DNA from: JAXGXJ01 sp050943595
GTDB taxonomy: Bacteria; Actinomycetota; Thermoleophilia; RBG-16-64-13
Direction: 5' to 3'
Length of the DNA: 64,000 nt
NCBI GenBank assembly: GCA_050943595.1
Contig: JBMNPM010000002.1
Coordinates: 124,001 to 188,000 of the forward strand
The notes under the pieces are model-generated. The model was not told the origin of the DNA. It did not search any database and was given only the letters and a program-made list of their open reading frames with translations. Each line of letters begins with the position of its first letter. Within the stretch, counting starts at the first letter, position 1. This document shows, piece after piece, positions 18,361 through 28,649 of this stretch. A program made the position numbers and the translations under genes.

Positions 18361-19376
18361 GTACGGTCTTCTCCTCTTGCGTCGCCCCGCACATCTGCAG
18401 TGCGGAGGTACCAGTCGTAGGTGTGTCTGAGGCCCTCTTCCAGCCCCATACGCGGCTTCCACCCCAGAGCACGGATGCGGCTCACATCGAGCAGTTTCTG
18501 CGGAGTGCCGTCGGGCTTATCCGTGTCCCAGGTAATGGGCCCCTCGTAACCGACAACCCTGCACACCATCTCAGCCAACTCGGCTATGGTGCAGTCTTCG
18601 CCCGTGCCGATGTTTATAAGGCCGTCAGGGACATGCGACCAGTCCCCACCTTCCAGGAGCATGCATACGGCGGCTGCCAGATCGTCCACGTGCAGCAGCT
18701 CGCGACGCGGCGTGCCCGTACCCCAGAGAACCACGGGACCGGCCATAGAAGCCTCCCCTGCTCCGGCCTTTGTGGCCACCTTGGCCTCATGGAACTTCCT
18801 AATGAGTGCCGGCACCAGGTGACTGGTCTCCAGGTCGAAGTTGTCCCCCGGACCATACAGATTCGTGGGCATGAGCGAGAGATAACTCGTGCCGTACTGG
18901 CGATTGAGACTGCGGCACAGCTCGATGCCTGCGATCTTGGCCACGGCGTAGGGGCGGTTGGTCTCTTCCAGTGGGCCGGTGAGGAGGTGTTCCTCTTTGA
19001 GCGGCTGAGGGGCCAACCGCGGATAGATACAGGAGCTCCCCAGGAATATCAGACGATGGACCCCCATCTGGAAGGCCTCGTGGATAGTATTGAGCTCAAT
19101 GGCCAGATTCTCCTGCACGAACTCGTACGGGTAGGTCTGATTGGCCATGATGCCGCCCACCCGAGCCGCAGCCAGGATGACCACGTCGGGATGCTCTCGG
19201 GCAAAAAGATCGCGTGTCTGGACCTGGTCGGTGAGATCCACCTGAGCATGTGTTGGAGCCACAATACGCCGGTATCCGCGGGTCTGCAGTGTGCGTAGGA
19301 TGGCCCCTCCGACGAGACCCGTCCCGCCCACGAGCAGTATTTTCGCGTCCGACTCTATTGGAATGACCTCGACCAC
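18357..19376 (-). CDS. fcl: GDP-L-fucose synthase
   Basis: Bifunctional epimerase/reductase turning GDP-4-keto-6-deoxymannose into GDP-L-fucose with NADPH, directly downstream of manC and the pseudokinase region and upstream of gmd. The NADP motif is ILLVGGTGLVGGAI. The family signature FLGSSCIYPRLAPQPLKEEH and the catalytic YAVAKIAGIELC follow. The start is uncertain: GTG at 19376 gives a normal-length protein of about 339 residues, while the frame is open to 19529. It is divergent from the kinase-like gene at 19604, so both promoters must lie in this short gap. Confidence 0.93.
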   Translation of the reverse strand: MVEVIPIESDAKILLVGGTGLVGGAILRTLQTRGYRRIVAPTHAQVDLTDQVQTRDLFAREHPDVVILAAARVGGIMANQTYPYEFVQENLAIELNTIHEAFQMGVHRLIFLGSSCIYPRLAPQPLKEEHLLTGPLEETNRPYAVAKIAGIELCRSLNRQYGTSYLSLMPTNLYGPGDNFDLETSHLVPALIRKFHEAKVATKAGAGEASMAGPVVLWGTGTPRRELLHVDDLAAAVCMLLEGGDWSHVPDGLINIGTGEDCTIAELAEMVCRVVGYEGPITWDTDKPDGTPQKLLDVSRIRALGWKPRMGLEEGLRHTYDWYLRTADVRGDARGEDRT

Positions 19377-19603
19377 CTCAGATGGTGTCTCGGATGGTAT
19401 CGTCAGGAGTGCCCTACAGTAAAAATTCTCGCACTGCCGGGGTTCTTTTATACCACACCGCCCAATCTGCAACAATAAATCATCGGATGACGCGGCCCGG
19501 TGTCCGCGCTCCGCCGCCCAGATCAGCACGTCGACCGCCTAAACGATCTGGACCTATTTCTCTAGACTCGGTACCCTATGGCGATCCTTATTTGGAGGTG
19601 TCT

Positions 19604-20869
19604 ATGCCCGAAACCGTGCGTCTACTCATCAACCGGGGTCCCATCGACCCTGCTCTCACCATCCGCATCCTCGAGCAGCTCCTCAAGACCCTTGAATTCA
19701 CACACTGGCGGGGGCTCGTCTACGGCACCATACGGCCTGAGACCATCGAGATCACCACGGATGAGGAAGTGATGCACGCCGGTTTCGCCACCCAGGCATC
19801 TGCGGGGCCAGTAAATATCGCTACCGACACCGATGCCACAGCCTATCTGCCTCCTGAACACCAAGCCGGTGAACCAGCCGACCGTCGCAGCGATCTTTTC
19901 GCCATGGGAGTGGTGGCCTACGAGATGTTCACGGGCAGGCTTCCTTTCCCGGCCGGAGGAGCCCCCGAGCAGGCGACCCCTCTCACCATCCCCGAGGCCA
20001 CCATGGCCCTGCTGCCCGCCCACATCCCACCGGCCCTAACGAGGGCACTGGCCAAGGACCCGGAGGATCGTTTCCTCACCGCCATAAGCTTCCTTGAGGC
20101 GCTCCAGGGAATGTCAGCAGCCACCGACCCAAGCGTCGACACCGACGCCGGCGTCGACGACACCCCGCCGAAAGAACCGGCCCTGTCCGCCTCCGACCCG
20201 CGGGCCGACCGGAACTCCGGCCGCAGACGTACGTGGATCATCGGAGTTTCCGCGCTTGTGGTAGTGGTTGTGATCGCCGCAGCTACATGGATAATCCTCA
20301 CTACCGGCGATAACAAGGGATCCGCCGCCTCCATCCCCGAAACCGTTAATGCCGTAGCCCCCACAGGAGACTCCAACACCGCCGCCACACCGAGCACGAC
20401 CCCGCTCCCCACCGCGCCTACAACTACCGCCGCAGTCACCTCGACCACGAGCACCACGATACTCCACGCCCGCTACGAAGAGACGGAGCTGTACGTGCTC
20501 CACACCGGTGTCTGGAAAACCACCACCGATGCCGCTGCCTCGGGAGGCAGCTTCCGTTTCGCGAACTCTGCCCAGTGCTCGGTCACGGTCACCTTCGTGG
20601 GCACCCACCTGGCCTGGATCGCCAAGAAGTCACCAGTCTACGGTAACGCCGAAATCACCTTGGACGGCAAGAGTCTGGGCACCATCGATCTGTACAGCCA
20701 GACTACCAAATGGCAGGAGAAGGTGTGGGGAACGGGCACACTCAAACCCGGGATCCACACGGTGACCATTGCCTGGACGGGGACGAAGAACAACGCCTCT
20801 ACCGGCACCTACATCAGCGTGGATGCCTTCGAAGTGACGGGGTCATTACTTCAGTCGAGCGAACCCTAG
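19604..20869 (+). CDS. Membrane pseudokinase with extracellular carbohydrate-binding-like domain
   Basis: 421 residues. Residues 1-170 match only the C-lobe of PknB-type Ser/Thr kinases: YLPPEHQAGEPADRRSDLFA then MGVVAYEMFTGRLPF is the APE-to-helix-F region. The N-lobe with glycine loop and Lys is absent. The catalytic loop reads VYGTIRPETIEI in place of HRDLKPENILL, and the DFG position reads HAG, so no phosphotransfer is expected. A Pro/Asp-rich linker, one membrane helix (about 211-233), a Thr/Pro-rich outer stalk (240-286) and a beta-sandwich (about 292-412) follow. The last domain, with GSFRFANSAQ, HLAWIAKKSPVYGNAEI and GTYISVDAFEV, resembles a carbohydrate-binding-like module widespread in bacterial surface proteins. 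ATG at 19604 has GGAGGTG just upstream. It lies between fcl and manC, so a sensor or scaffold role in polysaccharide synthesis is inferred. Confidence 0.8.
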   Translation: MPETVRLLINRGPIDPALTIRILEQLLKTLEFTHWRGLVYGTIRPETIEITTDEEVMHAGFATQASAGPVNIATDTDATAYLPPEHQAGEPADRRSDLFAMGVVAYEMFTGRLPFPAGGAPEQATPLTIPEATMALLPAHIPPALTRALAKDPEDRFLTAISFLEALQGMSAATDPSVDTDAGVDDTPPKEPALSASDPRADRNSGRRRTWIIGVSALVVVVVIAAATWIILTTGDNKGSAASIPETVNAVAPTGDSNTAATPSTTPLPTAPTTTAAVTSTTSTTILHARYEETELYVLHTGVWKTTTDAAASGGSFRFANSAQCSVTVTFVGTHLAWIAKKSPVYGNAEITLDGKSLGTIDLYSQTTKWQEKVWGTGTLKPGIHTVTIAWTGTKNNASTGTYISVDAFEVTGSLLQSSEP

Positions 20870-22311
20870 CAGACTTCCAATCGCCCGTAGTCGTCTTCCA
20901 GACGCACGATGTCGTCTTCGCCCAGGTAGTCGCCTACCTGCACCTCGATGATCTCAAGCGGCTCTCTGCCTGGATTGGCCAGGCGGTGAGGAGTGCCCGC
21001 CGGCACGTACGTTGACTGATCCTCGCCCAGGCGAAAGACCTCATCTCCCCGGGTGACCTCGGCCACACCATGCACGACGACCCAGTGCTCCGCCCGATGT
21101 CGATGGAGCTGTAGGCTGAGGCTGGCCCCCGGCGCCACCACGATACGCTTCACCTGGAAGCGTTCGCCACTGTCGATGGAATCAAAGCGGCCCCAGGGGC
21201 GGTGAACGCGACGGTGATAGGTGGTGAGCCGCTTGTTGTGATCGTGCACACGGGCCACCAGCTTCTTCAAATCATGAGTCCGATCCCGCGCAGCCACCAG
21301 CAGAGCATCGGCTGTATCAACCACCACGAGGTCGTCCGCGCCCAGCACGGTCACCAAGCGGGAGTCGGCATGCACCAGCGTGTTATGGGTGTCTTCGAGG
21401 ATCACGTCACCCCGAGCAACGTTCCCCGATTCATCCTGCATCGACACGTTCCGCAGAGCTTCCCAGGCCCCCACGTCCGACCAACCGGCGGCCAGAGGCA
21501 CCACCACGGCCTCGCCTGCGGGCAGCTTTTCCATGACCGCATAGTCGATGGAGTCGGACACGCAGGCGCCGAAGGCTTCCCTGTCCAAGTGCGTGAAGCA
21601 GCCTTCGTCCCTTCTCCCGGCCACGGCGGCCCGACAGGCGACGCCTATCTCGGGAGAATATCGATTGAGAGCCTCCAGCCACACAGAGCGCTTCATCATG
21701 AAGATGCCGCTGTTCCACAGATAATCACCCTCAGTCAGGTAGCGTGTAGCTACCGCAGCGTCGGGCTTCTCGGTGAACCCGGCCAAGAGGCGCGCCGTCG
21801 CTGCACACGGCGCCGACTCCCCCACCCGGATGTAGCCGTAGCCCGTCTCCGGCCGGTCGGGCACGATGCCGAAGGTGACCATCATCCCCGCCTCCGCCTG
21901 CTCGGCTCCCTCGGCCACGGCGGCGTGAAAAGCCGGGACATCGGCGATGAGATGGTCAGAGGCCATGACGAGCAAGATAGGATCGTCATTTGATTCGGCC
22001 AGAATCAACGCGGCCAGCGTCACGGCCGGGGCGGTATTGCGCCCCACAGGTTCCAGCACGATGCGGGGGTTGACATCATCGATCTCGCGCAGCTGGTCGG
22101 CCACCACGAACCTGTACTCTTCGTTCGTAACCACCACCGGCTGCGTGGCGATGGGCGCGGCGGCAAAGCCGCGCAGCCGCATCTCGGTCTCCTGCAACAG
22201 TGAATGATGAGACCCCGTCAAGGCCAGCAATTGCTTGGGGTGGCTCTGTCGAGAGGCCGGCCACAGACGAGTCCCGGAACCTCCGGCCAGGATCACGGGC
22301 TGGATGATCAC
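20866..22311 (-). CDS. manC: Mannose-1-phosphate guanylyltransferase / mannose-6-phosphate isomerase
   Basis: Type II bifunctional enzyme making GDP-mannose from fructose-6-phosphate via mannose-6-phosphate and mannose-1-phosphate. The N-terminal nucleotidyltransferase has VILAGGSGTRLWPASRQSHP then KQLLAL. The C-terminal cupin isomerase has WGRFDSIDSGERFQVKRIVV and LQLHRHRAEHWVVVHGVAEV with metal-binding His residues. The start is GTG at 22311, because AAAGGAGG lies five bases upstream; a longer frame to 22383 lacks such a site. Its stop overlaps the convergent stop of the pseudokinase gene. Confidence 0.94.
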   Translation of the reverse strand: MIIQPVILAGGSGTRLWPASRQSHPKQLLALTGSHHSLLQETEMRLRGFAAAPIATQPVVVTNEEYRFVVADQLREIDDVNPRIVLEPVGRNTAPAVTLAALILAESNDDPILLVMASDHLIADVPAFHAAVAEGAEQAEAGMMVTFGIVPDRPETGYGYIRVGESAPCAATARLLAGFTEKPDAAVATRYLTEGDYLWNSGIFMMKRSVWLEALNRYSPEIGVACRAAVAGRRDEGCFTHLDREAFGACVSDSIDYAVMEKLPAGEAVVVPLAAGWSDVGAWEALRNVSMQDESGNVARGDVILEDTHNTLVHADSRLVTVLGADDLVVVDTADALLVAARDRTHDLKKLVARVHDHNKRLTTYHRRVHRPWGRFDSIDSGERFQVKRIVVAPGASLSLQLHRHRAEHWVVVHGVAEVTRGDEVFRLGEDQSTYVPAGTPHRLANPGREPLEIIEVQVGDYLGEDDIVRLEDDYGRLEVC

Positions 22312-22426
22312 CCTCTCCTCCTTTGATACATGGATCATCGATCGTCGCATCGGCGAACCATTGGTGTAGCGCCAGAACACCATCGAGAAGATGTCACTGA
22401 GAACGATGTGCAGCTCGGTCTGACAA

Positions 22427-22499
22427 AGCCGGCGAAGGGACTCGAACCCCCAACCTGCTGATTACAAATCAGCTGCTCTACCAATTGAGCTACACCGGC
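22427..22499 (-). tRNA. tRNA-Thr (anticodon UGU)
   Basis: A complete cloverleaf can be drawn on the minus strand: acceptor GCCGGTG with CGCCGGC (one T-G pair), D arm GCTC/GAGC, anticodon arm CTGAT-TTGTAAT-CAG with anticodon TGT, and T loop GGTTCGAGTCC. The discriminator base is T and CCA is not encoded. It lies between sigH and the polysaccharide locus; in related genomes this spot normally leads to tuf, rpmG and secE, which are absent here. Confidence 0.95.
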
Positions 22500-22660
22500 C
22501 CGAGGTGCGGGACACCCGCGGAGAGACCGCCACCACACCATCGCGTCGCGCGTCCGCGTCAACAGATTGTAGCGCGAAGGGGACTCTCGCGTAGTCAGCA
22601 CATAGACGCACCCGCACGTGTTTCGCACCACCCCGCACGGTTTTCGCTGTGCGGCGGCCT

Positions 22661-23296
22661 CTACCTGCTTTGCAGATGCGCAGTGACCTTGCGCTTGACA
22701 CGCTGCAGAGCATTATCGACCGTCTTGGTATCGTGACCGATCGCGGCGGCGATTTCCTCGTAGGAGTTACCCTCCAGATAATACTTGAGTACTTGGGATT
22801 CCAAGGAACTGAGCCGGCTCGTCAGACAGCTGGTGAGACTCGTCACCTCCTCCGAACTGATGACCTGCTGTACTGGGTCGCTGGTGCGGCCCGAAGGGAG
22901 CACGTCGGCCAGGGTCCGCGCGTCGGCGTCGCTGCTCCACGGTGAGTAACTGAAACTGATGTACGTATTGAGCGGCGCATGTTTGCGCCGGGACGCCGTC
23001 TTGATGGCCGTGATGATCTGCCGGGTAACACACAACTCAGCGAAGCCACGGAAGCTCGTGCTGCGGTCGTGTTCGAAATCACGGATGGCCTTAAAGAGAC
23101 CGACGTAGCCCTCTTGGATGAGATCGTCGCCGTCGCCGCCGGCCAGGAAGTAGGAGTTGGCCTTCAGGCGCACGAAGCGACGGTAGCGAACAAAGATCTC
23201 CCGGGTCGCCTCATCATCTCCGTCCTTTGCCCGCGCCACCAGTTCTTCATCCAGCCACCCGCCTGCGAATCTCGGCACCCGCGCCGGTCTCGCCAC
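22661..23296 (-). CDS. sigH: RNA polymerase sigma factor SigH-type
   Basis: Alternative sigma-70 factor of the Spo0H/SigH group, 211 residues. Region 2 contains GDGDDLIQEGYVGLFKAIRD (core binding) and the -10 recognition segment FAELCVTRQIITAIKTASRR. Region 4 has LEGNSYEEIAAAIGHDTKTV then DNALQRVKRKV, the -35 helix-turn-helix. GTG at 23296 is preceded by GGGAGG at good distance. Its position at the end of the mcsA-to-yacP run is conserved in Firmicutes and early actinobacteria. Its target genes cannot be read from this window. Confidence 0.93.
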   Translation of the reverse strand: MARPARVPRFAGGWLDEELVARAKDGDDEATREIFVRYRRFVRLKANSYFLAGGDGDDLIQEGYVGLFKAIRDFEHDRSTSFRGFAELCVTRQIITAIKTASRRKHAPLNTYISFSYSPWSSDADARTLADVLPSGRTSDPVQQVISSEEVTSLTSCLTSRLSSLESQVLKYYLEGNSYEEIAAAIGHDTKTVDNALQRVKRKVTAHLQSR

Positions 23297-23366
23297 CTGT
23301 CAGCCTCCCACGTCACTGTGAACTTCGCACCGCGTCTCCGGATCGCACGCTCCCTCCGCCGGCGTC

Positions 23367-23978
23367 CTACCGATCATCCTCCTGTAGCCCGTCGCGCAAA
23401 CGGCTGAGCTGCTCGAGGGTATCCGAAGGAACCCGCTCTTCGACCCGAAGGCTCATTGTAATGCGATCCGTATAATTTGCAATCCTTTTTTTGTCCTTGT
23501 GCAGTTCTGACGCGAACTGACGGGAGGAGAGACGGACGACATTGGGAAGAAAGATGGTCTTCTGCAACTGGTAGTCAGACGACACCACAATCACGCTCTC
23601 CCCGGGACTGAGAGCATAAACCTCCCTCTCGATGATGCTGTCCGCCGACCGCGAAAAAGACCCAAAGTACACATCCACCTGAGCCGTCGCACTCTCGCTC
23701 CGCTCCAAGGCTTCCTCGCGCGAATCGAAGACAACGATGGCTTGGTCCGATGTCCTCCCCATAAAACTGGCGATATCGTCGAGCAGACGGCGCCGTTCAT
23801 CATCGAGGTCGATCAGGGGCTCACGCTCAGCGACAACCGTGTCGTCGGCGTCTTCCACCGGCATTTCAGGTCGTCCGGCTCCCCTACGGGGCGGCCGTCG
23901 GGAACGTCGAGACGCACTGTCCTGCTCCCCCAGGATCTGGTGAAGGAGATTGTACCCATCGATGAGGTATACACTCAC
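23367..23978 (-). CDS. YacP-like NYN-domain ribonuclease
   Basis: NYN (PIN-like) domain protein of the YacP/Rae1 family; Rae1 of Bacillus cuts mRNA on the ribosome. The first strand is VYLIDGYNLLHQI with a catalytic Asp. Further acidic residues occur in IVVFDSREE, and VIVVSSDYQLQKTIF is the conserved third motif. An Arg/Pro-rich insertion, about residues 24-50, is unusual. GTG at 23978 follows GAGAGG and lies 10 bases past the rlmB stop. 203 residues. Confidence 0.85.
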   Translation of the reverse strand: MSVYLIDGYNLLHQILGEQDSASRRSRRPPRRGAGRPEMPVEDADDTVVAEREPLIDLDDERRRLLDDIASFMGRTSDQAIVVFDSREEALERSESATAQVDVYFGSFSRSADSIIEREVYALSPGESVIVVSSDYQLQKTIFLPNVVRLSSRQFASELHKDKKRIANYTDRITMSLRVEERVPSDTLEQLSRLRDGLQEDDR

Positions 23979-23988
23979 ACGAAGCCTC

Positions 23989-24717
23989 TCACACTGTGCG
24001 CTGACGCACAGCTTCATAGAGCAGTATGCCCGCGGACACGCCCACGTTCAGGGATTCCATCTTCCCCTCCAGTGGTAGAGACACCATCACATCACACATC
24101 GAGGCCACGCGCCTGCCCAAGCCTTGGCCTTCCGAGCCGACCACAAAGCAGGTGGGGTAACGATAGTCCTGAGCCGTGTAGAGACCCGCCGCATCGGCAG
24201 CCGAACCGTATATCCAGAAACCGGCTTTTTTTGCTTCGGCGAGGGCATCGGCCAAGTTGCGCACCCGGCAGACGGTGGCGTGCTCCGTGGCCCCGGCCGA
24301 GGCCTTGACCACAGCCGGAGTGACCTCAGCCGCCCGATGCCGCGGCACGAGGACGGCAGCGCCGGCCGCCTCCGCCGTACGGATGATGGCCCCCAGATTG
24401 TGAGGGTCCTGTACTTCGTCCAGAGCTACCAGCATGGACTGTGTGGCCAGCACGGCCTCCAGGTCGACATAGACGTAGGGATCCACCTCAGCGCCGATAC
24501 CCTGATGGTCGGCGGTGCCCAACAGGGCCGATAGTTCCGCCGTGGGCAGCCGGCGGATCGGCGGTCGCCGGCCCGCACCCCTGCCCCAGTCCGTCACGTG
24601 CTGCTCCAGCTCGTCGCCCACCCGACCGTCCACCACGACTACGTCGCGCACCCTTCGCCGGCCCCGTAGAGCCTCATACACCGGGTTGCGTCCGTAGATG
24701 AACGTCGCCGAGACCAC
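23989..24717 (-). CDS. rlmB: 23S rRNA 2'-O-methyltransferase, RlmB-type (TrmH/SPOUT family)
   Basis: SPOUT-fold methyltransferase expected to methylate G2251 of 23S rRNA. The N-terminal substrate domain begins FIYGRNPVYEALRGRRRVRD. The catalytic domain has LDEVQDPHNLGAIIRTAEAA (motif 1), PTCFVVGSEGQGLGRRV (motif 2) and VSLPLEGKMESLNVGVSAGI (motif 3), forming the knot. GTG at 24717 is the chosen start because the family N-terminus begins there, though no good ribosome site is seen. An Arg/Pro/Gly-rich upstream extension in frame to 24885 is possible. Confidence 0.9.
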   Translation of the reverse strand: MVSATFIYGRNPVYEALRGRRRVRDVVVVDGRVGDELEQHVTDWGRGAGRRPPIRRLPTAELSALLGTADHQGIGAEVDPYVYVDLEAVLATQSMLVALDEVQDPHNLGAIIRTAEAAGAAVLVPRHRAAEVTPAVVKASAGATEHATVCRVRNLADALAEAKKAGFWIYGSAADAAGLYTAQDYRYPTCFVVGSEGQGLGRRVASMCDVMVSLPLEGKMESLNVGVSAGILLYEAVRQRTV

Positions 24718-24847
24718 CTCGGTCTTCGGACCGCCGGGTCCGTGGCGAGACAACGCGGGGCGCGCTACCGCGCGGCCCACGCCCGGTCGCCTATCCAGCA
24801 CCGTCCCCTGACACCCCGAACCGCCTGCGACCCGAGGGCGCCGAGGC

Positions 24848-26257
<1,410 letters not shown>

Positions 26258-26258
26258 A

Positions 26259-26831
26259 TCAGGACACTCCCCTCACGTACGACGCCGCGGCATCGAACCG
26301 GGCGTCTGGCTTGTTCTTGCCGGTGTCTTCCCGAGTCTCGCTGCGGGCCAGGAGTACCACAGCCTGAGCAGCGATACCTTCCGCTCGGCCGGTGAAGCCC
26401 ATGCCTTCGGTGGTGGTCCCCCGTACCCCCACCCGCTCCGGCCCCACGCCCAACGCTGCGGCCATGCGTCCGCGCATAGCCGCACGGTGCGGCGCGATAC
26501 GCGGCTCCTCACAAATGACCACCGCGTCCACGTTGACAATCTGCCAACCGTCGGCGACCACCATATCCCCCACCTCCTGCAGCAGGCCGATGCTGTCGGC
26601 GCCGGCCAAGGCCGGATCGCTGTCGGGGAAGAGGTGCCCTATATCCTCCAAACCGGCCGCCCCCAATAGGGCGTCCACGACGGCATGGACGAGGACGTCG
26701 GCATCGCTGTGTCCACGAAGACCGTTCGACTCCCGCAGGTGCACTCCACCCAGCACCAGCGCCCGCTCCGGATCAAAACGATGGGCGTCGCAGCCGAGAC
26801 CTACGCGTATCCCGAGAACACCCTCAGTCAT
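26259..26831 (-). CDS. ispF: 2-C-methyl-D-erythritol 2,4-cyclodiphosphate synthase
   Basis: Fifth enzyme of the MEP isoprenoid pathway; cyclises CDP-ME 2-phosphate with loss of CMP. Metal-binding motif GLGCDAHRFDPERALVLGGV is near the N-terminus. GHSDADVLVHAVVDALLGAA and IGHLFPDSD are fully conserved. The C-terminal GMGFTGRAEGIAAQAVVLL is also standard. ATG at 26831 overlaps the ispD stop. About 190 residues, a little longer than usual because of a C-terminal tail. Confidence 0.96.
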   Translation of the reverse strand: MTEGVLGIRVGLGCDAHRFDPERALVLGGVHLRESNGLRGHSDADVLVHAVVDALLGAAGLEDIGHLFPDSDPALAGADSIGLLQEVGDMVVADGWQIVNVDAVVICEEPRIAPHRAAMRGRMAAALGVGPERVGVRGTTTEGMGFTGRAEGIAAQAVVLLARSETREDTGKNKPDARFDAAASYVRGVS

Positions 26832-27546
26832 ACCTGCGCTCCGCGAGTACCTGCTCGGCACGACGTAGGTCCATGCGCTCGGTGATCTTGAAATTCTCCG
26901 GCGAGCCCTCTACCACCGCCACACGGCCTCCACGCAGCTCCACCAACGAGGAATCGTCGGTGGCTTCTGCAACGACGCTGTCGGGTTGCGCATAAGCATC
27001 CATGATAACCTGCCGGCGGAAAATCTGAGGGGTCTGGGCGCAGAACAGGCGTGAACGTTGCGGAGTGCTCGTGATGAGACCATCATCTCCCACCACCTTA
27101 ACGGTATCGATGCTCGGCAGAGCCGGTATCGCCCCATCCAGCGTAGGGTCGGCCTCCAGAGCAGCCAGCACGCGACGCAGTTCCGCACGGGTGACCAGGG
27201 GGCGCGCACCGTCGTGCACCCCCACCAGATCCCAGTCTCCCAGTTCGGCCAGCGCCCGCAGGCCGTTCTGTACTGAGAAGGGACGTTTCTCGTCTCCCGC
27301 CACCACGCGCAACACCTTGCCTATGTGCTCCAGCCTGATCTCATTGTCGCAATATTCGACATCCTCCACATTGACCACCACGAGCATCGCGTCCACCTCG
27401 GGACAAGAGCTGATGGTCGTCATGGTCCGCTGCAGCATGGGGATACCCAATAGAGGAACATACTGCTTCGGCAGGCCAGAACTCAGGCGCGTGCCGTAGC
27501 CGGCCGCGGCCAAGACCATGGCCAAAGTCGGTCGTCTGCTTGCCAT
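26824..27546 (-). CDS. ispD: 2-C-methyl-D-erythritol 4-phosphate cytidylyltransferase
   Basis: Third MEP-pathway enzyme, transferring CMP from CTP to methylerythritol phosphate. The nucleotide-binding loop VLAAAGYGTRLSSGLPKQYV is complete, with the catalytic Arg and Lys. VGVHDGARPLVTRAELRRVL and the later TDDSSLVELRGGRVAVVEGS are also typical. 240 residues. It overlaps ispF by eight bases, so the two MEP enzymes are translated together. Confidence 0.96.
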   Translation of the reverse strand: MASRRPTLAMVLAAAGYGTRLSSGLPKQYVPLLGIPMLQRTMTTISSCPEVDAMLVVVNVEDVEYCDNEIRLEHIGKVLRVVAGDEKRPFSVQNGLRALAELGDWDLVGVHDGARPLVTRAELRRVLAALEADPTLDGAIPALPSIDTVKVVGDDGLITSTPQRSRLFCAQTPQIFRRQVIMDAYAQPDSVVAEATDDSSLVELRGGRVAVVEGSPENFKITERMDLRRAEQVLAERRYD

Positions 27547-27558
27547 ATCTTCCCCCTG

Positions 27559-28605
27559 TTAGGAGGCCAACCGCGTGAAGATCATCCTACCCGCCGGGTT
27601 CTGAAGGACAGAGGTCACTTCCACCTCCACCTCCTCACCCATCCGGCTGCGGCCGCCCTCGATCACCACCATCGTGCCGTCATCCAGATACGCCACGCCC
27701 TGATCTTCTTCCTTGCCCTCGCGCAAAACCCGCACCCCCAGGCTCTCGCCCGGTAGCACTGTTGCCTTGAGGGAATTGGAGAGCTCGTTGATGTTCAAGA
27801 CCTCAACGCCCTGGATCTGGGCCAATTTGTTGAGATTGTAGTCGGTGGTGAGGATACAGGCCTTCATCTCCTTCCCCAGCTTTATCAACTTAGCGTCGAC
27901 CTCAGCTACGGTAGGAAAGTCCCTTTCGATGATGATGAGTCTTTTGTAGGACTCCTGGAGATCACGCACAATGTCAAGACCGCGCCTACCCCGGGCACGC
28001 CTGCCCGCCTCGCTGGAGTCGGCAATGGACTGCAGCTCTTCGAGGACGAAACTGGGCACAATGAGATCCCCCTCCACGAAGCCGGTCTGCACCACAGGCC
28101 CGATCCTGCCATCAATGATCACAGACGTGTCCAAGAGTTTGGGTCTCAGAGAGAACTGCTCCCCCGTCTGCTCAAGCAGCCCCTTGAACCCCAGTACGCG
28201 GGCCATGTCGGTTTGGCGTTTGTAGCCCAGGTAGGCAAAAAGATAGCCGCTGACCGCATAAAGGATGGGGAGCAGGTAGGGGCCCACCACAGGTAGATTC
28301 TTGATGGCCAGCCCCCCGAGGGCCGCCACCGCAAGACCGACGAGCAGACCGACGGTCGTGAAGATGAGACCGCTGGCCGTCACCAGCGGATTCGCTCTGT
28401 CGAGACGTCTTCCCAGCCGGGTGCTCGCCCGACCCAAGAAGCCGCCCAAAACTCCGCCCACCACCACGCCGGCCAGTACCACCAAGGCCAGCAACAACCC
28501 ATAACCCAACCCACCCAAGTCCGACCTGGGCAAGAAGGCCCTGCCCGCCTCGTAGCAGGACACGCCCCCCACCAGAGCCGTCAGCAGTCTCAGGGCGAAG
28601 GCCAT
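27559..28605 (-). CDS. Membrane PIN/TRAM-domain protein (YacL-like)
   Basis: 348 residues. Four hydrophobic segments occupy residues 1-130. A PIN ribonuclease domain follows, beginning LLDTSVIIDGRIGPVVQTGF, with further acidic residues in VLEELQSIADSSEAGRRARG and ACILTTDYNLNKLAQIQGV. A TRAM RNA-binding domain ends the protein (EEVEVEVTSVLQNPAGRMIF). The family is conserved next to disA/ispD in Gram-positive bacteria and is suspected of RNA cleavage at the membrane; the substrate is unknown. Confidence 0.9.
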   Translation of the reverse strand: MAFALRLLTALVGGVSCYEAGRAFLPRSDLGGLGYGLLLALVVLAGVVVGGVLGGFLGRASTRLGRRLDRANPLVTASGLIFTTVGLLVGLAVAALGGLAIKNLPVVGPYLLPILYAVSGYLFAYLGYKRQTDMARVLGFKGLLEQTGEQFSLRPKLLDTSVIIDGRIGPVVQTGFVEGDLIVPSFVLEELQSIADSSEAGRRARGRRGLDIVRDLQESYKRLIIIERDFPTVAEVDAKLIKLGKEMKACILTTDYNLNKLAQIQGVEVLNINELSNSLKATVLPGESLGVRVLREGKEEDQGVAYLDDGTMVVIEGGRSRMGEEVEVEVTSVLQNPAGRMIFTRLAS

Positions 28606-28649
28606 GGACTCAGCGCCCTCTTGTGTACGTGCGGATCACGGCCCTTTTC

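Noticed and set aside
18423..19298. Long plus-strand frame opposite fcl
   Set aside because: It lies entirely within the GDP-fucose synthase gene and has no recognisable motifs.
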